A program made the translations under genes and the position numbers. From assembly GCF_030764225.1 (NCBI RefSeq), contig NZ_JASAXH010000001.1: a stretch of 64,000 nt of DNA. One strand, given 5' to 3'. Below, in pieces: positions 51,966-61,738 of this stretch. The stretch is from Phocoenobacter atlanticus (GTDB lineage Bacteria; Pseudomonadota; Gammaproteobacteria; Enterobacterales; Pasteurellaceae). The notes under the pieces are model-generated. The model was given only the letters and a program-made list of their open reading frames with translations. It ran no database searches and was not told where the DNA came from. Position 1 is the stretch's first letter. Each line of letters opens with the position of its first letter.

Positions 51966-53225
51966 ATGGTTTCTCAATTTCAACAAAAATTGCAACAATT
52001 AATCACACCATCACAAAAGTTACTTGTAGCCTTAAGTGGTGGTGTGGATTCTGTTGTTTTGTTAGATTTACTTTGTAAAACTCAAGATAAATCAACATTG
52101 AGAGCCATTTATATTCATCACGGTTTAAGCAAAAATGCAGACGATTGGGCGGATTTTTGTCAGCAACTTTGCGATCAATATGGTATTGAATTAGTTATCA
52201 AAAAAGTTACCGTTGATGCGACAAAAAACATTGAAAATAGTGCCAGAGCAGCACGTTATCAAGCCATTAGGGAAATAATTTCAAGTGATGAGATGTTGGT
52301 AGCGGCACATCACTTAGATGATCAAACAGAAACCTTTTTTCTTGCATTAAAACGAGGCAATGGTTTAAAAGGATTATCTGCAATGCAGGAAGTTAGCTAT
52401 TCACATCATTTCCCATTATTGCGTCCTTTACTTGCATTTTCTAAGCAGGAACTAACCGCTTATGCTAAAGAAAATCGTCTTAAGTGGATTGAAGATGAAA
52501 GTAATTTTAATACTGATTTTGATCGTAATTTTTTACGTCAAGAGGTTTTACCATTATTAAATCAACGCTGGAAACAGTTCCCCAGAATGGTGTCTCGTAG
52601 TGCGAAACATTGCGAAAACCAGCAATTACTCTTAGAAGAATTATTAAATGATGAGTTGCATAAAGTCGCAAATTTTGCAAAAAAATCATTAAATGTGACC
52701 GCTTTCTCTCACTTTTCAATACTTAAACAGCAACAGTTATTACGGTTGTGGTTAGAAAAATGTGATGTGATAATCCCTAGTGTGGCTCAATTAGCGCAAT
52801 TAACGAATTTTATTCATATATCAGCAGATAAAAATCCACAATTAAAATTAGGTAAGCATATTATTCGCCGTTATCAATCACAGCTTTTTATTACTACCGA
52901 ATTAGTGGATATTCCCCCTTTTTCAGAATACCTTGCTCCTAATAAGGGAATTAGGTTGCCCCATAACCTTGCAGAAATTACTCATTTTGGGGATCATCTT
53001 TTTTGTAAATTTTCACAACGAAGTGACCGCTATCTATTGCCTCAAGAATTGGCTAATCAAACACTAGAAATAAAATTAGGTTGTGTCGGTAAAGTAAAAA
53101 TACGTAATAAACCACAACGTGAAGAGATGAAAAAAATTTGGCAACAACATCAAATTCCTACTTGGCTACGTTCTCGTACTCCTGTTGTTTTTTTTGAAGA
53201 TCAATTCTTAATGGTGTTGCAATAA
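51966..53225 (+). CDS. tilS: tRNA(Ile)-lysidine synthase
   Basis: Changes C34 of the CAU-anticodon tRNA-Ile to lysidine so it reads AUA and is charged with isoleucine. The 419 residues have the PP-loop SGGVDS (24-29), HHGLS, the NIENSARAARY-type segment and AHHLDDQTETF, then the C-terminal TilS domains ending in a TPVVFFEDQ segment. USS cores with A/T arms lie inside the gene. It follows fabG by 33 bases. Its likely substrate tRNA is at 39412-39488. Confidence 0.95.
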   Translation: MVSQFQQKLQQLITPSQKLLVALSGGVDSVVLLDLLCKTQDKSTLRAIYIHHGLSKNADDWADFCQQLCDQYGIELVIKKVTVDATKNIENSARAARYQAIREIISSDEMLVAAHHLDDQTETFFLALKRGNGLKGLSAMQEVSYSHHFPLLRPLLAFSKQELTAYAKENRLKWIEDESNFNTDFDRNFLRQEVLPLLNQRWKQFPRMVSRSAKHCENQQLLLEELLNDELHKVANFAKKSLNVTAFSHFSILKQQQLLRLWLEKCDVIIPSVAQLAQLTNFIHISADKNPQLKLGKHIIRRYQSQLFITTELVDIPPFSEYLAPNKGIRLPHNLAEITHFGDHLFCKFSQRSDRYLLPQELANQTLEIKLGCVGKVKIRNKPQREEMKKIWQQHQIPTWLRSRTPVVFFEDQFLMVLQ

Positions 53226-53361
53226 ATTATATTCGCTTATTTATGTTTAAAATACACGAAATGCTAATATAAGTTTCATTTAATGAAAGAATAGTATTGA
53301 TCCTAATTTATTTTTTACTACAATGGAGTTTCATTAAAAATATAACAATGGAGCAAACACA

Positions 53362-54573
53362 ATGAATTTTCAAGATTTATACGCAGTTGCAGAGGAGTTT
53401 GGTGCTCCTATTTTTGTGTATGATGCACACAAAATCATTTCACAATATCAACGATTAACTAATGCGTTTTCTAATGTCCCAAAATTAAGGGTGCATTATG
53501 CAGTTAAAGCACTTTCTAATATATCCATTTTAGCGTTACTTAAAAAATTAGGTAGTTGTGTTGATACAGTCTCTATTGGAGAGGTCAAATTAGCCCTTAA
53601 AGCAGGGTTTGAACCTCAGCAGATTATATTTACACCCAATGGCGTTTCTTTATTAGAGATTGAAACTGTTGCACAGTATGGGGTACAAATTAATATTGAT
53701 AATTTGAGTATGCTTGAAGAATTTGGCGAAAAATATCCAGCCATTCCTGTTTGTGTCCGTATTAATCCACATATTATGGCAGGAGGAAATTCTAATATTT
53801 CAGTGGGGCATATTGATTCAAAATTTGGCATTAGTATTCACCAGTTACCCCTTATTTTACGTATTGTTGAAAATACAGGAATGCGAATTAATGGCATACA
53901 TATGCACACGGGGTCAGATATTTTAGATATTGAAGTTTTTTTACAAGCTGCAGAAATTTTATTTGATACAGCAATGCAATTTGCTGATTTAGAATTTATC
54001 GATTTTGGTAGTGGTTTTAAAGTGCCTTATAAGAAAGATGATATTGAAACGGATATTGAACTTTTAGGGGAAGAGCTTGGTGCTAGATTTAATAAATTTT
54101 GTACTGAGTATGGACGAGAATTAACACTTGCTTTTGAACCCGGTAAATTTTTGGTGAGTGAGTCTGGATATTTCCTCGCGAAGGTAAATACGATTAAGCA
54201 AACGACATCCACAATTTTTGCACAAATCGATAGTGGTTTTAACCATCTTATACGCCCAATGCTCTATGGTGCGTATCATCATATAACAAATATTTCTAAT
54301 GTTGATGGGAAACTAAGATTTTATTCGGTAGTGGGCTATATTTGTGAAACGGATACTTTTGCGTCTAATCGCCGTATTGCAGAGATCAAGCAAGAGGATA
54401 TTTTGTGTTTTCATAATGCAGGTGCATATTGTTTTATGATGTCTAATAATTATAATTCACGTTTACGTCCAGCAGAAGTGTTATGGCACAATGGTAAAGG
54501 ACATCTTATTCGTGAGCAGGAAACTTTTGAGGATTTGGTTCTTCATCAAAAAAGGGTAGAAATAGATATTTAG
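53362..54573 (+). CDS. lysA: Diaminopimelate decarboxylase, Flavobacteria-like type
   Basis: PLP enzyme of the alanine-racemase-like fold that makes lysine from meso-diaminopimelate. The 403 residues have the PLP lysine K49 in HYAVKALSN, the GIHMHTGSDILD segment, the glycine-rich DFGSGFKVPYKKDDIETD, EPGKFLVSE, the substrate-side CETDTFA and the C-terminal Tyr in GAYCF. The wording of these segments is that of LysA from Flavobacteria as I remember them, and unlike the usual Pasteurellaceae LysA. A carboxynorspermidine decarboxylase role is possible but less likely. I saw no USS core in the gene. Confidence 0.82.
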   Translation: MNFQDLYAVAEEFGAPIFVYDAHKIISQYQRLTNAFSNVPKLRVHYAVKALSNISILALLKKLGSCVDTVSIGEVKLALKAGFEPQQIIFTPNGVSLLEIETVAQYGVQINIDNLSMLEEFGEKYPAIPVCVRINPHIMAGGNSNISVGHIDSKFGISIHQLPLILRIVENTGMRINGIHMHTGSDILDIEVFLQAAEILFDTAMQFADLEFIDFGSGFKVPYKKDDIETDIELLGEELGARFNKFCTEYGRELTLAFEPGKFLVSESGYFLAKVNTIKQTTSTIFAQIDSGFNHLIRPMLYGAYHHITNISNVDGKLRFYSVVGYICETDTFASNRRIAEIKQEDILCFHNAGAYCFMMSNNYNSRLRPAEVLWHNGKGHLIREQETFEDLVLHQKRVEIDI

Positions 54574-54707
54574 TGAAATTATTATGCTGAATAATCTCTT
54601 AAATTTAGAACTTGATCACAAAAAAAACTTTCTTTTAGTGCTAGAATAAACAAGTAATTAACATTTATTTAACTATAAAATTTAACTATACGAAAGGATA
54701 AACAAAT

Positions 54708-56987
54708 ATGAATAGTAAATTACGTCAAGCTGCTCTTGATTTTCACGAATTTCCAATTCCTGGGAAAATTGAAGTTACTCCAACTAAATCCCTTGCAACT
54801 CAACGAGATCTCGCTCTTGCTTACTCACCGGGTGTAGCTGAGCCTTGTTTAGAAATTGAAAAAGATCCTTTAACAGCCTATAAATATACGGCGAAAGGTA
54901 ATTTAGTTGCGGTAATTTCTAATGGTACGGCTGTTTTAGGTTTAGGAAATATCGGTGCGTTAGCGGGTAAACCAGTAATGGAAGGTAAAGGCGTACTATT
55001 CAAAAAATTTGCGGGTATTGATGTTTTTGATATTGAAGTCGCAGAAAAAGATCCTGAAAAATTTGTCGAAATTGTTGCTGCATTAGAGCCAACCTTTGGT
55101 GGTATCAACCTTGAAGATATTAAAGCACCAGAATGTTTTTATATTGAGCAAAAATTGCGTGAGCGTTTGAATATTCCTGTATTCCACGATGACCAACACG
55201 GTACAGCCATTATCAGTGCCGCAGCGGTTATCAATGCGTTGCGTATTGTAGATAAAAAAATTGATGAAGTGCGTTTAGTGGCTTCTGGTGCTGGTGCGGC
55301 GTCGATTGCTTGTTTAAATCTACTCGTTTCATTAGGTATGAAACGTGAAAATATTACCGTTTGTGATTCAAAAGGGGTGATTTATAAAGATCGTGATGAT
55401 CGTATGGATGAAACGAAGAAATCGTATGCGATTGACGATAATGGTTGGCGAACATTGGCAGACGCCATTCCAAATGCGGATGTGTTTTTAGGCTGTTCAG
55501 CAGCAGGGGCATTAAAACCTGAAATGGTTAAACAAATGGCGGCACATCCACTTATTCTCGCTCTTGCTAACCCAGATCCTGAAATTACGCCACCAGAAGC
55601 TAAAGCGGTGCGTCCTGATGCGATAGTGTGTACAGGTCGTTCGGATTATCCAAACCAAGTAAATAACGTGCTTTGTTTCCCATTCATTTTCCGTGGGGCA
55701 TTAGATGTGGGTGCAACCGCAATTAATGAAGAAATGAAACGTGCAGCAGTTTATGCGATTGCAGATTTAGCCCTTGCAGAACAAAGCGACGTGGTCGCTT
55801 CTGCTTATGGTGATGAAGCGGCGACTTTTGGGGCTGATTATGTTATTCCTCGTCCATTTGATCCTCGTTTAATTACTCGTATTGCACCTGCTGTGGCGAA
55901 AGCCGCAATGGATTCAGGCGTAGCAACCCGTCCTATTCAAGATTGGGAAGCTTATAAAGAGAAATTATCTCAATTTGTGTATAAAACGAATCTCTTTATG
56001 AAACCCATTTTCAATCAAGCAAAAGCGAATAAAAAACGCATTATTTTAGCGGAAGGAGAAGAAAATAAAGCCTTACAAGCAACTCAAGAAATTGTATCTA
56101 TGGGGCTTGCTTATCCAGTGTTAGTTGGTCGCCCCGCTGTTATTGAGGAAAAAATTCAAAAACTAGGTTTACACTTAGAAGTAGGTAAAGACTTTGAGTT
56201 AATTAATAATGATCATAATCCTTATTATGAAGAATGTTGGACACATTATTATAATAAAATGAAACGTAAAGGAATTACTCAAGCTATTGCTCAGCGTGTA
56301 ATGACCTCAAATACAACGGTTATTGCTGCAACATTAGTTGATTTAGGTTATGCAGACGGTTTAGTTTGTGGCTTGTTTGGTTCATACAGTAAACACTTAA
56401 CTTCAATTAAAGATGTTTTAGGCTTAAAAGAAGGTGTGAAAACCCCAGCAGCATTAAATAGTTTAGTGCTTTCATCAGGTAATGTATTCTTAACCGATAC
56501 TTATGTTAATGCAAATCCAACCGCAGAAGAACTGGCGGAAATTACCTTAATGGCAGCAGAAGAAGTCTGTCGTTTTGGTATTCAACCAAAAGTGGCGTTG
56601 CTTTCTCACTCTAACTATGGATCATCAGATCAACTGGGGGCACCAAAAATGCGAAAAGCACTCGAGTTAGTCAATGAAGCAGATCCAAGCTTAATGATTG
56701 ATGGTGAAATGCACGGCGATTTAGCACTTTCTGAAGAATTGCGTAAAGATATTATGCCTGATAGCCCATTAAAAGGATCCGCAAATTTATTAGTAATGCC
56801 AAATTTAGAAGCAGCACGTATTAGTTATAACTTATTGAGAGGAACAACTACTGCAATCACAGTGGGACCAATCTTAATGGGAATGAATAAGTCAGCACAA
56901 ATTCTAAATCCAGTATCATCAGTACGCCGTATAATTAATATGGTGGCCTATGCTGCAGTAAAAGCACATAGTGATAGTAAAGGATAA
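54708..56987 (+). CDS. maeB: NADP-dependent malic enzyme with phosphotransacetylase-like domain
   Basis: Oxidative decarboxylation of malate to pyruvate with NADP. The 759 residues have the malic enzyme part (about 1-425) with LALAYSPGVAEPC, HDDQHGTAI, the NAD(P) loop ASGAGAAS and ALANPDPEI. The rest (about 430-759) is a PTA-like regulatory domain with GSYSKHLTSIKDVLGLK, which in E. coli MaeB does not catalyse transacetylation. A terminator follows immediately. Confidence 0.96.
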   Translation: MNSKLRQAALDFHEFPIPGKIEVTPTKSLATQRDLALAYSPGVAEPCLEIEKDPLTAYKYTAKGNLVAVISNGTAVLGLGNIGALAGKPVMEGKGVLFKKFAGIDVFDIEVAEKDPEKFVEIVAALEPTFGGINLEDIKAPECFYIEQKLRERLNIPVFHDDQHGTAIISAAAVINALRIVDKKIDEVRLVASGAGAASIACLNLLVSLGMKRENITVCDSKGVIYKDRDDRMDETKKSYAIDDNGWRTLADAIPNADVFLGCSAAGALKPEMVKQMAAHPLILALANPDPEITPPEAKAVRPDAIVCTGRSDYPNQVNNVLCFPFIFRGALDVGATAINEEMKRAAVYAIADLALAEQSDVVASAYGDEAATFGADYVIPRPFDPRLITRIAPAVAKAAMDSGVATRPIQDWEAYKEKLSQFVYKTNLFMKPIFNQAKANKKRIILAEGEENKALQATQEIVSMGLAYPVLVGRPAVIEEKIQKLGLHLEVGKDFELINNDHNPYYEECWTHYYNKMKRKGITQAIAQRVMTSNTTVIAATLVDLGYADGLVCGLFGSYSKHLTSIKDVLGLKEGVKTPAALNSLVLSSGNVFLTDTYVNANPTAEELAEITLMAAEEVCRFGIQPKVALLSHSNYGSSDQLGAPKMRKALELVNEADPSLMIDGEMHGDLALSEELRKDIMPDSPLKGSANLLVMPNLEAARISYNLLRGTTTAITVGPILMGMNKSAQILNPVSSVRRIINMVAYAAVKAHSDSKG

Positions 56988-57020
56988 TCGCAATTTAATC
57001 TAAAATATGCTAAATTAAAT

Positions 57021-57054
57021 GCCATTCTTTCATTAAATAGAATGGCGTTTTTTT
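57021..57054 (+). terminator. Terminator of maeB directly abutting the crcB start
   Basis: GCCATTCT and AGAATGGC form an 8-bp stem with a 10-base loop, followed by G and a T-run (57048-57054). The crcB ATG begins at the next base. Confidence 0.9.
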
Positions 57055-57420
57055 ATGATTATTCAAGCTATCTTAGTTTCTATGGGTGCAATGTTTGGAG
57101 CGTTATCTCGCTGGCAAATAGGGGTCTGGTTACAACCTGTTTTTAATCACTTCCATTTTGGTACCTTGATTGCGAATCTTTTAGGTTGTTTTCTGATTGG
57201 CATTGCATTAGGGTTAAACTTACACGATTCTCATAAACTACTTTTTATTACTGGATTTTTAGGGAGTTTTACGACATTTTCTACTTTTTCAGCCGAAATT
57301 AGCACTAAAATTTTGGAAGATAAATGGTTGCATGCCATTAATATTTTAGGGTTACATCTAGTTTTGGGTATTATCGCAACTGTATTTGGGTTATGGATCA
57401 GTAGGGCAATAAGCGGTTAG
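57055..57420 (+). CDS. crcB: Fluoride exporter CrcB (Fluc)
   Basis: Small membrane channel for fluoride export. The 121 residues have four hydrophobic segments with NLLGCFLIG and GFLGSFTTFSTFSAE, the motifs of Fluc channels. The start aligns with other CrcB proteins, but no ribosome site is present because the ATG follows the maeB terminator's T-run with no space. No fluoride riboswitch fits in the short spacer. The last codons (Ser-Gly-stop) are part of a USS (AAGCGGTTAG). Confidence 0.92.
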   Translation: MIIQAILVSMGAMFGALSRWQIGVWLQPVFNHFHFGTLIANLLGCFLIGIALGLNLHDSHKLLFITGFLGSFTTFSTFSAEISTKILEDKWLHAINILGLHLVLGIIATVFGLWISRAISG

Positions 57421-57545
57421 ATTTATATAAAATTTTGCAAAATTCTATAAAATTGCTTAACAATTTGATCTATATTCAGTAAATCTTTTAAGAAAATGCT
57501 ATAATCCCAATGTTTTTATTTTTAAATTATTAAGAGGAAATCATA

Positions 57546-58709
57546 ATGTCAGTAACTAAAATGACCGATCTAGACCTTGCTGGTAAGCGTTTATTTATTC
57601 GAGCAGATTTAAATGTACCAGTTAAAGACGGTAAAGTAACATCTGATGCACGTATCCGTGCAACACTTCCAACCTTAAAATTAGCCTTAGAAAAAGGGGC
57701 GAAAGTGATGGTAACTTCTCACTTAGGTCGTCCAACAGAAGGCGAAGTTGAAGAAAAATTCTCTTTACAACCTGTGGTTGATTATTTAAATGACGTATTA
57801 GATGTGCCTGTTCGTTTAGAAAAAGATTATTTAAACGGCGTTGATGTGAAAGAAAACGAAATCGTTGTATTAGAAAACGTGCGTTTTAACAAAGGCGAAA
57901 AGAAAAATGATCCTGAATTAGGTCAAAAATATGCGGCACTTTGTGATGTATTCGTAATGGACGCATTTGGTACAGCACACCGTGCACAAGGTTCTACTTA
58001 TGGCGTGGCTGAATATGCACCAGCTGCTTGTGCAGGTCCATTATTAGCCGCAGAATTAGACGCATTAGGCAAAGCATTAAAAGAGCCAGCTCGTCCAATG
58101 GTGGCAATCGTAGGTGGTTCAAAAGTTTCAACGAAATTAGAAGTGTTAAATTCACTTTCTCAAATTGCTGATCAAATCATCGTAGGTGGTGGTATCGCAA
58201 ATACCTTTATTGCGGCAGCAGGTCACAACGTAGGTAAATCACTTTACGAAGAAGATTTAGTGCCAGTTGCTCAAAAATTAGCAGAAACTACAGATATTCC
58301 AGTTCCTGTTGATGTGCGTGTGGGTACAGAATTTTCTGAAACTGCACCAGCCACTGAAAAATCAGTAACAGAAGTAACAGATGAAGAATCTATCTTTGAT
58401 ATCGGCGATAAATCAGCAGAACAATTAGCTGAAATCATCAAAAATGCAAAAACCATTCTTTGGAATGGTCCTGTGGGTGTATTTGAATTTCCTAACTTCC
58501 GTAGAGGTACAGAAATTATTTCAAATGCTATCGCAGAAAGTGAAGGTTTCTCTATTGCAGGTGGTGGCGATACCTTAGCGGCAATTGATTTATTTGGAAT
58601 TAAAGATAAAATTTCATATATCTCAACCGGTGGTGGGGCATTCTTAGAATTCGTTGAAGGTAAAGTATTACCAGCGGTTGAAATCTTAGAAAAACGTGCC
58701 AAAGCATAA
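57546..58709 (+). CDS. pgk: Phosphoglycerate kinase
   Basis: Glycolytic enzyme forming ATP from 1,3-bisphosphoglycerate. The 387 residues have RADLNVPVKDG, TSHLGRPTEG, LENVRFNKGE, VGGSKVSTK, the GPVGVFEF loop and GGGDTLAA. Codon use is strongly biased. It leads into fbaA across a hairpin, a usual glycolytic pair. Confidence 0.98.
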   Translation: MSVTKMTDLDLAGKRLFIRADLNVPVKDGKVTSDARIRATLPTLKLALEKGAKVMVTSHLGRPTEGEVEEKFSLQPVVDYLNDVLDVPVRLEKDYLNGVDVKENEIVVLENVRFNKGEKKNDPELGQKYAALCDVFVMDAFGTAHRAQGSTYGVAEYAPAACAGPLLAAELDALGKALKEPARPMVAIVGGSKVSTKLEVLNSLSQIADQIIVGGGIANTFIAAAGHNVGKSLYEEDLVPVAQKLAETTDIPVPVDVRVGTEFSETAPATEKSVTEVTDEESIFDIGDKSAEQLAEIIKNAKTILWNGPVGVFEFPNFRRGTEIISNAIAESEGFSIAGGGDTLAAIDLFGIKDKISYISTGGGAFLEFVEGKVLPAVEILEKRAKA

Positions 58710-58718
58710 TCAAATATC

Positions 58719-58743
58719 GCCCCTATAAATGGCTTGTAGGGGC
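58719..58743 (+). other. Hairpin between pgk and fbaA
   Basis: GCCCCTA and TAGGGGC pair perfectly around an 11-base loop. No T-run follows, so it may protect or partly attenuate the transcript between pgk and fbaA. Confidence 0.7.
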
Positions 58744-58786
58744 AAAAATATATTAAAAATTTTTAAACACAGAGGAAATATAAAAT

Positions 58787-59866
<1,080 letters not shown>

Positions 59867-59888
59867 TTTGCAAATTTTAAGCAAAATC

Positions 59889-59910
59889 AGACCGCTTGTT
59901 TAAGCGGTCT
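59889..59910 (+). terminator. Terminator made of an inverted USS pair after fbaA
   Basis: AGACCGCTT and AAGCGGTCT form a perfect 9-bp stem with the 4-base loop GTTT, followed by TTG and more T. Both arms are USS cores, so the uptake signal itself forms the terminator. Confidence 0.88.
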
Positions 59911-59948
59911 TTGTTTATTATTGTATAGTTTCAGAGAAAGAGGATGAA

Positions 59949-60746
59949 ATGACATCATTACTTGAAGTGAAGAGTCTCAATAAATGTTTTATTGAGTCGA
60001 TAGGCTTATTTCGTAATCAGAAAATATGTGCTGTAAATGATATTTCTTTTAGCCTTGAGCGAGGTGAAACTTTAGCCGTTGTTGGAGAGAATGGTTCAGG
60101 AAAATCGACTTTAGTAAAAATGATTGCAGGTGTGATTAAACCCACTTCTGGAGAAATACATTTTTTGGGTCGCCTGTTGACTTTTGGAGATTACAAATTT
60201 CGAGCTAAGCATATCAGAATGTTATTTCAAGATCCAAATAGTGCTTTCGATCCAAATTATAATATTGGACAAATTTTGGACTCTCCTCTTAAACTTGCCA
60301 CAGACTTTGATGAAGTCACACGTAATACAAAAATTTTTGAGACGTTAGAACTTGTGGGATTACACTCAGAACATGCCTTAATGCCAATTAGTGAAGCGTC
60401 AAGCAATCAAAAACAACGAGTCGCATTTGCTCGAGCATTAATATTAGAACCTGATATTATAGTTATTGATGATACTCTTAGTACTTTAGATTTTTCATTA
60501 CGCATTCAAATAATCAATCTAATGTTAAAACTTCAACAAAAACAAGGTATCGCCTATATTTATGTAGGACAACATCTCGGTATTGCTAAACATATTTCAG
60601 ATAAACTTCTTGTTATTCAAGAGGGTAAATCCATTGAATATGGTAATACCAAAGATATTTTACTTAATCCTCAAACCACTTTTATGTCACGCTTAATCGA
60701 TAGCCATTTTGGTAAAAAGCTAACAGAAGAAGCGTGGGCAGAGTAG
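59949..60746 (+). CDS. sapF: SapF-like peptide ABC transporter ATPase
   Basis: A 265-residue ABC ATPase of the Dpp/Opp/Sap type. Walker A is GENGSGKST (46-54). The signature is degenerate (SEASSNQKQRVAFARA, no LSGGQ) and Walker B has Asp in place of the catalytic Glu (VIDDTLSTLD). E. coli SapF also has a degenerate signature, and the end HFGKKLTEEAW agrees with SapF, so I prefer SapF to DppF/OppF. SapF works with SapABCD in antimicrobial-peptide and potassium-linked functions, but those genes are not beside it. Its stop is 13 bases from the convergent neighbour's stop. Confidence 0.85.
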   Translation: MTSLLEVKSLNKCFIESIGLFRNQKICAVNDISFSLERGETLAVVGENGSGKSTLVKMIAGVIKPTSGEIHFLGRLLTFGDYKFRAKHIRMLFQDPNSAFDPNYNIGQILDSPLKLATDFDEVTRNTKIFETLELVGLHSEHALMPISEASSNQKQRVAFARALILEPDIIVIDDTLSTLDFSLRIQIINLMLKLQQKQGIAYIYVGQHLGIAKHISDKLLVIQEGKSIEYGNTKDILLNPQTTFMSRLIDSHFGKKLTEEAWAE

Positions 60747-60759
60747 TAAGAATTAATAT

Positions 60760-61599
60760 TTAAACAACCGTTTGGATTAATGCTGAGACATCTTCTGGAA
60801 ATTGTTGCTCATTAATCATTTTGACTACATCATCGTGTGTATGACGGTTATGATCATAGAGTACAACAATACTTGTGTCTTGTGGCTGTAAGAAATGAGT
60901 TTCACCAAATTCTGTATAGCGAGTTGCCCCAATACTAATAATGGCTTGAGTAGGGTAATCAGCTTGTTTTAATAAATTAGCGATATTATTCATTGGATCT
61001 TCATCAGGCTGATTATTCATTCTATCGATAATCCAAGTTAATAACTGTTGATGAAAGTAGCTATAACCCACAGTTGGACTATCTACACCATATTCTGTTA
61101 ATTTCCCATTACGTTGATGAAAACAAGCAATATGATAATGGTCTAAATTCCCTCCCCGTTCAAAGCGGTCAATTTTGATCCAATTTTTACTTATTCCCTT
61201 TGAATTTATCCCCCAATTTTTCTTTTCACAAATTTTACGTGCATTTGGACGACGAATAGAGCAGTCATTATAAGCAGCAAAATGAGAGGGTTTAATTTCT
61301 ACCACTTTATTATTGCGATAAACTAACTCACAAATGAGTGCAACTTCAGGCTCAATTTGGAGATTATCCGCATCTTCTAAGTGAGGAAAACTTAATTTAT
61401 CGTTTGATAACGGATAAGTAGAGAGAAATTGCTCTGATTGACTTAACTTGTTACTCGGAATATAAAAAGGAAAAATGGCTTTTGGTTGAATGGCATTTTG
61501 AGTTTTTACCTTGACGAAATCAGCCGCTTCTCCTGCTTGTTCCAAATGTCCAGCAAAATTACCCGCTACACCCAATCCAATAAATTGTTGTTTTTTCAT
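60760..61599 (-). CDS. DUF5718-like protein of unknown function
   Basis: A 279-residue protein. It opens with GLGVAGNFAGHLEQAGEAADF, then shows AIFPFYIP, a central QIEPEVALICELVYRNNKV segment, a Cys-containing NDCSIRRPNARKICEKKNWG, and HYHIACFHQRNGKL. I recall this family as DUF5718, found in Haemophilus, Campylobacter and Helicobacter relatives; the name is from memory. No known catalytic motif is evident, and no signal peptide or membrane segment is seen. I start at the second ATG because AGGGG is too close to the first. Confidence 0.65.
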   Translation of the reverse strand: MKKQQFIGLGVAGNFAGHLEQAGEAADFVKVKTQNAIQPKAIFPFYIPSNKLSQSEQFLSTYPLSNDKLSFPHLEDADNLQIEPEVALICELVYRNNKVVEIKPSHFAAYNDCSIRRPNARKICEKKNWGINSKGISKNWIKIDRFERGGNLDHYHIACFHQRNGKLTEYGVDSPTVGYSYFHQQLLTWIIDRMNNQPDEDPMNNIANLLKQADYPTQAIISIGATRYTEFGETHFLQPQDTSIVVLYDHNRHTHDDVVKMINEQQFPEDVSALIQTVV

Positions 61600-61738
61600 A
61601 ATGACCATACCCCTGTGTATAAAATTAGATTTAATTATAAGAATAAAATAAGCAATGATAAATATAAACTTTCTTATTGACTTAAATTAATGAAAAAATA
61701 TAATGCAGACACAAATTAACTTCCATCACGAAATACTT

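Noticed and set aside
56988..57054. Fluoride riboswitch before crcB
   Set aside because: Only 67 bases are available and the terminator of maeB fills half; no crcB-motif structure is visible.
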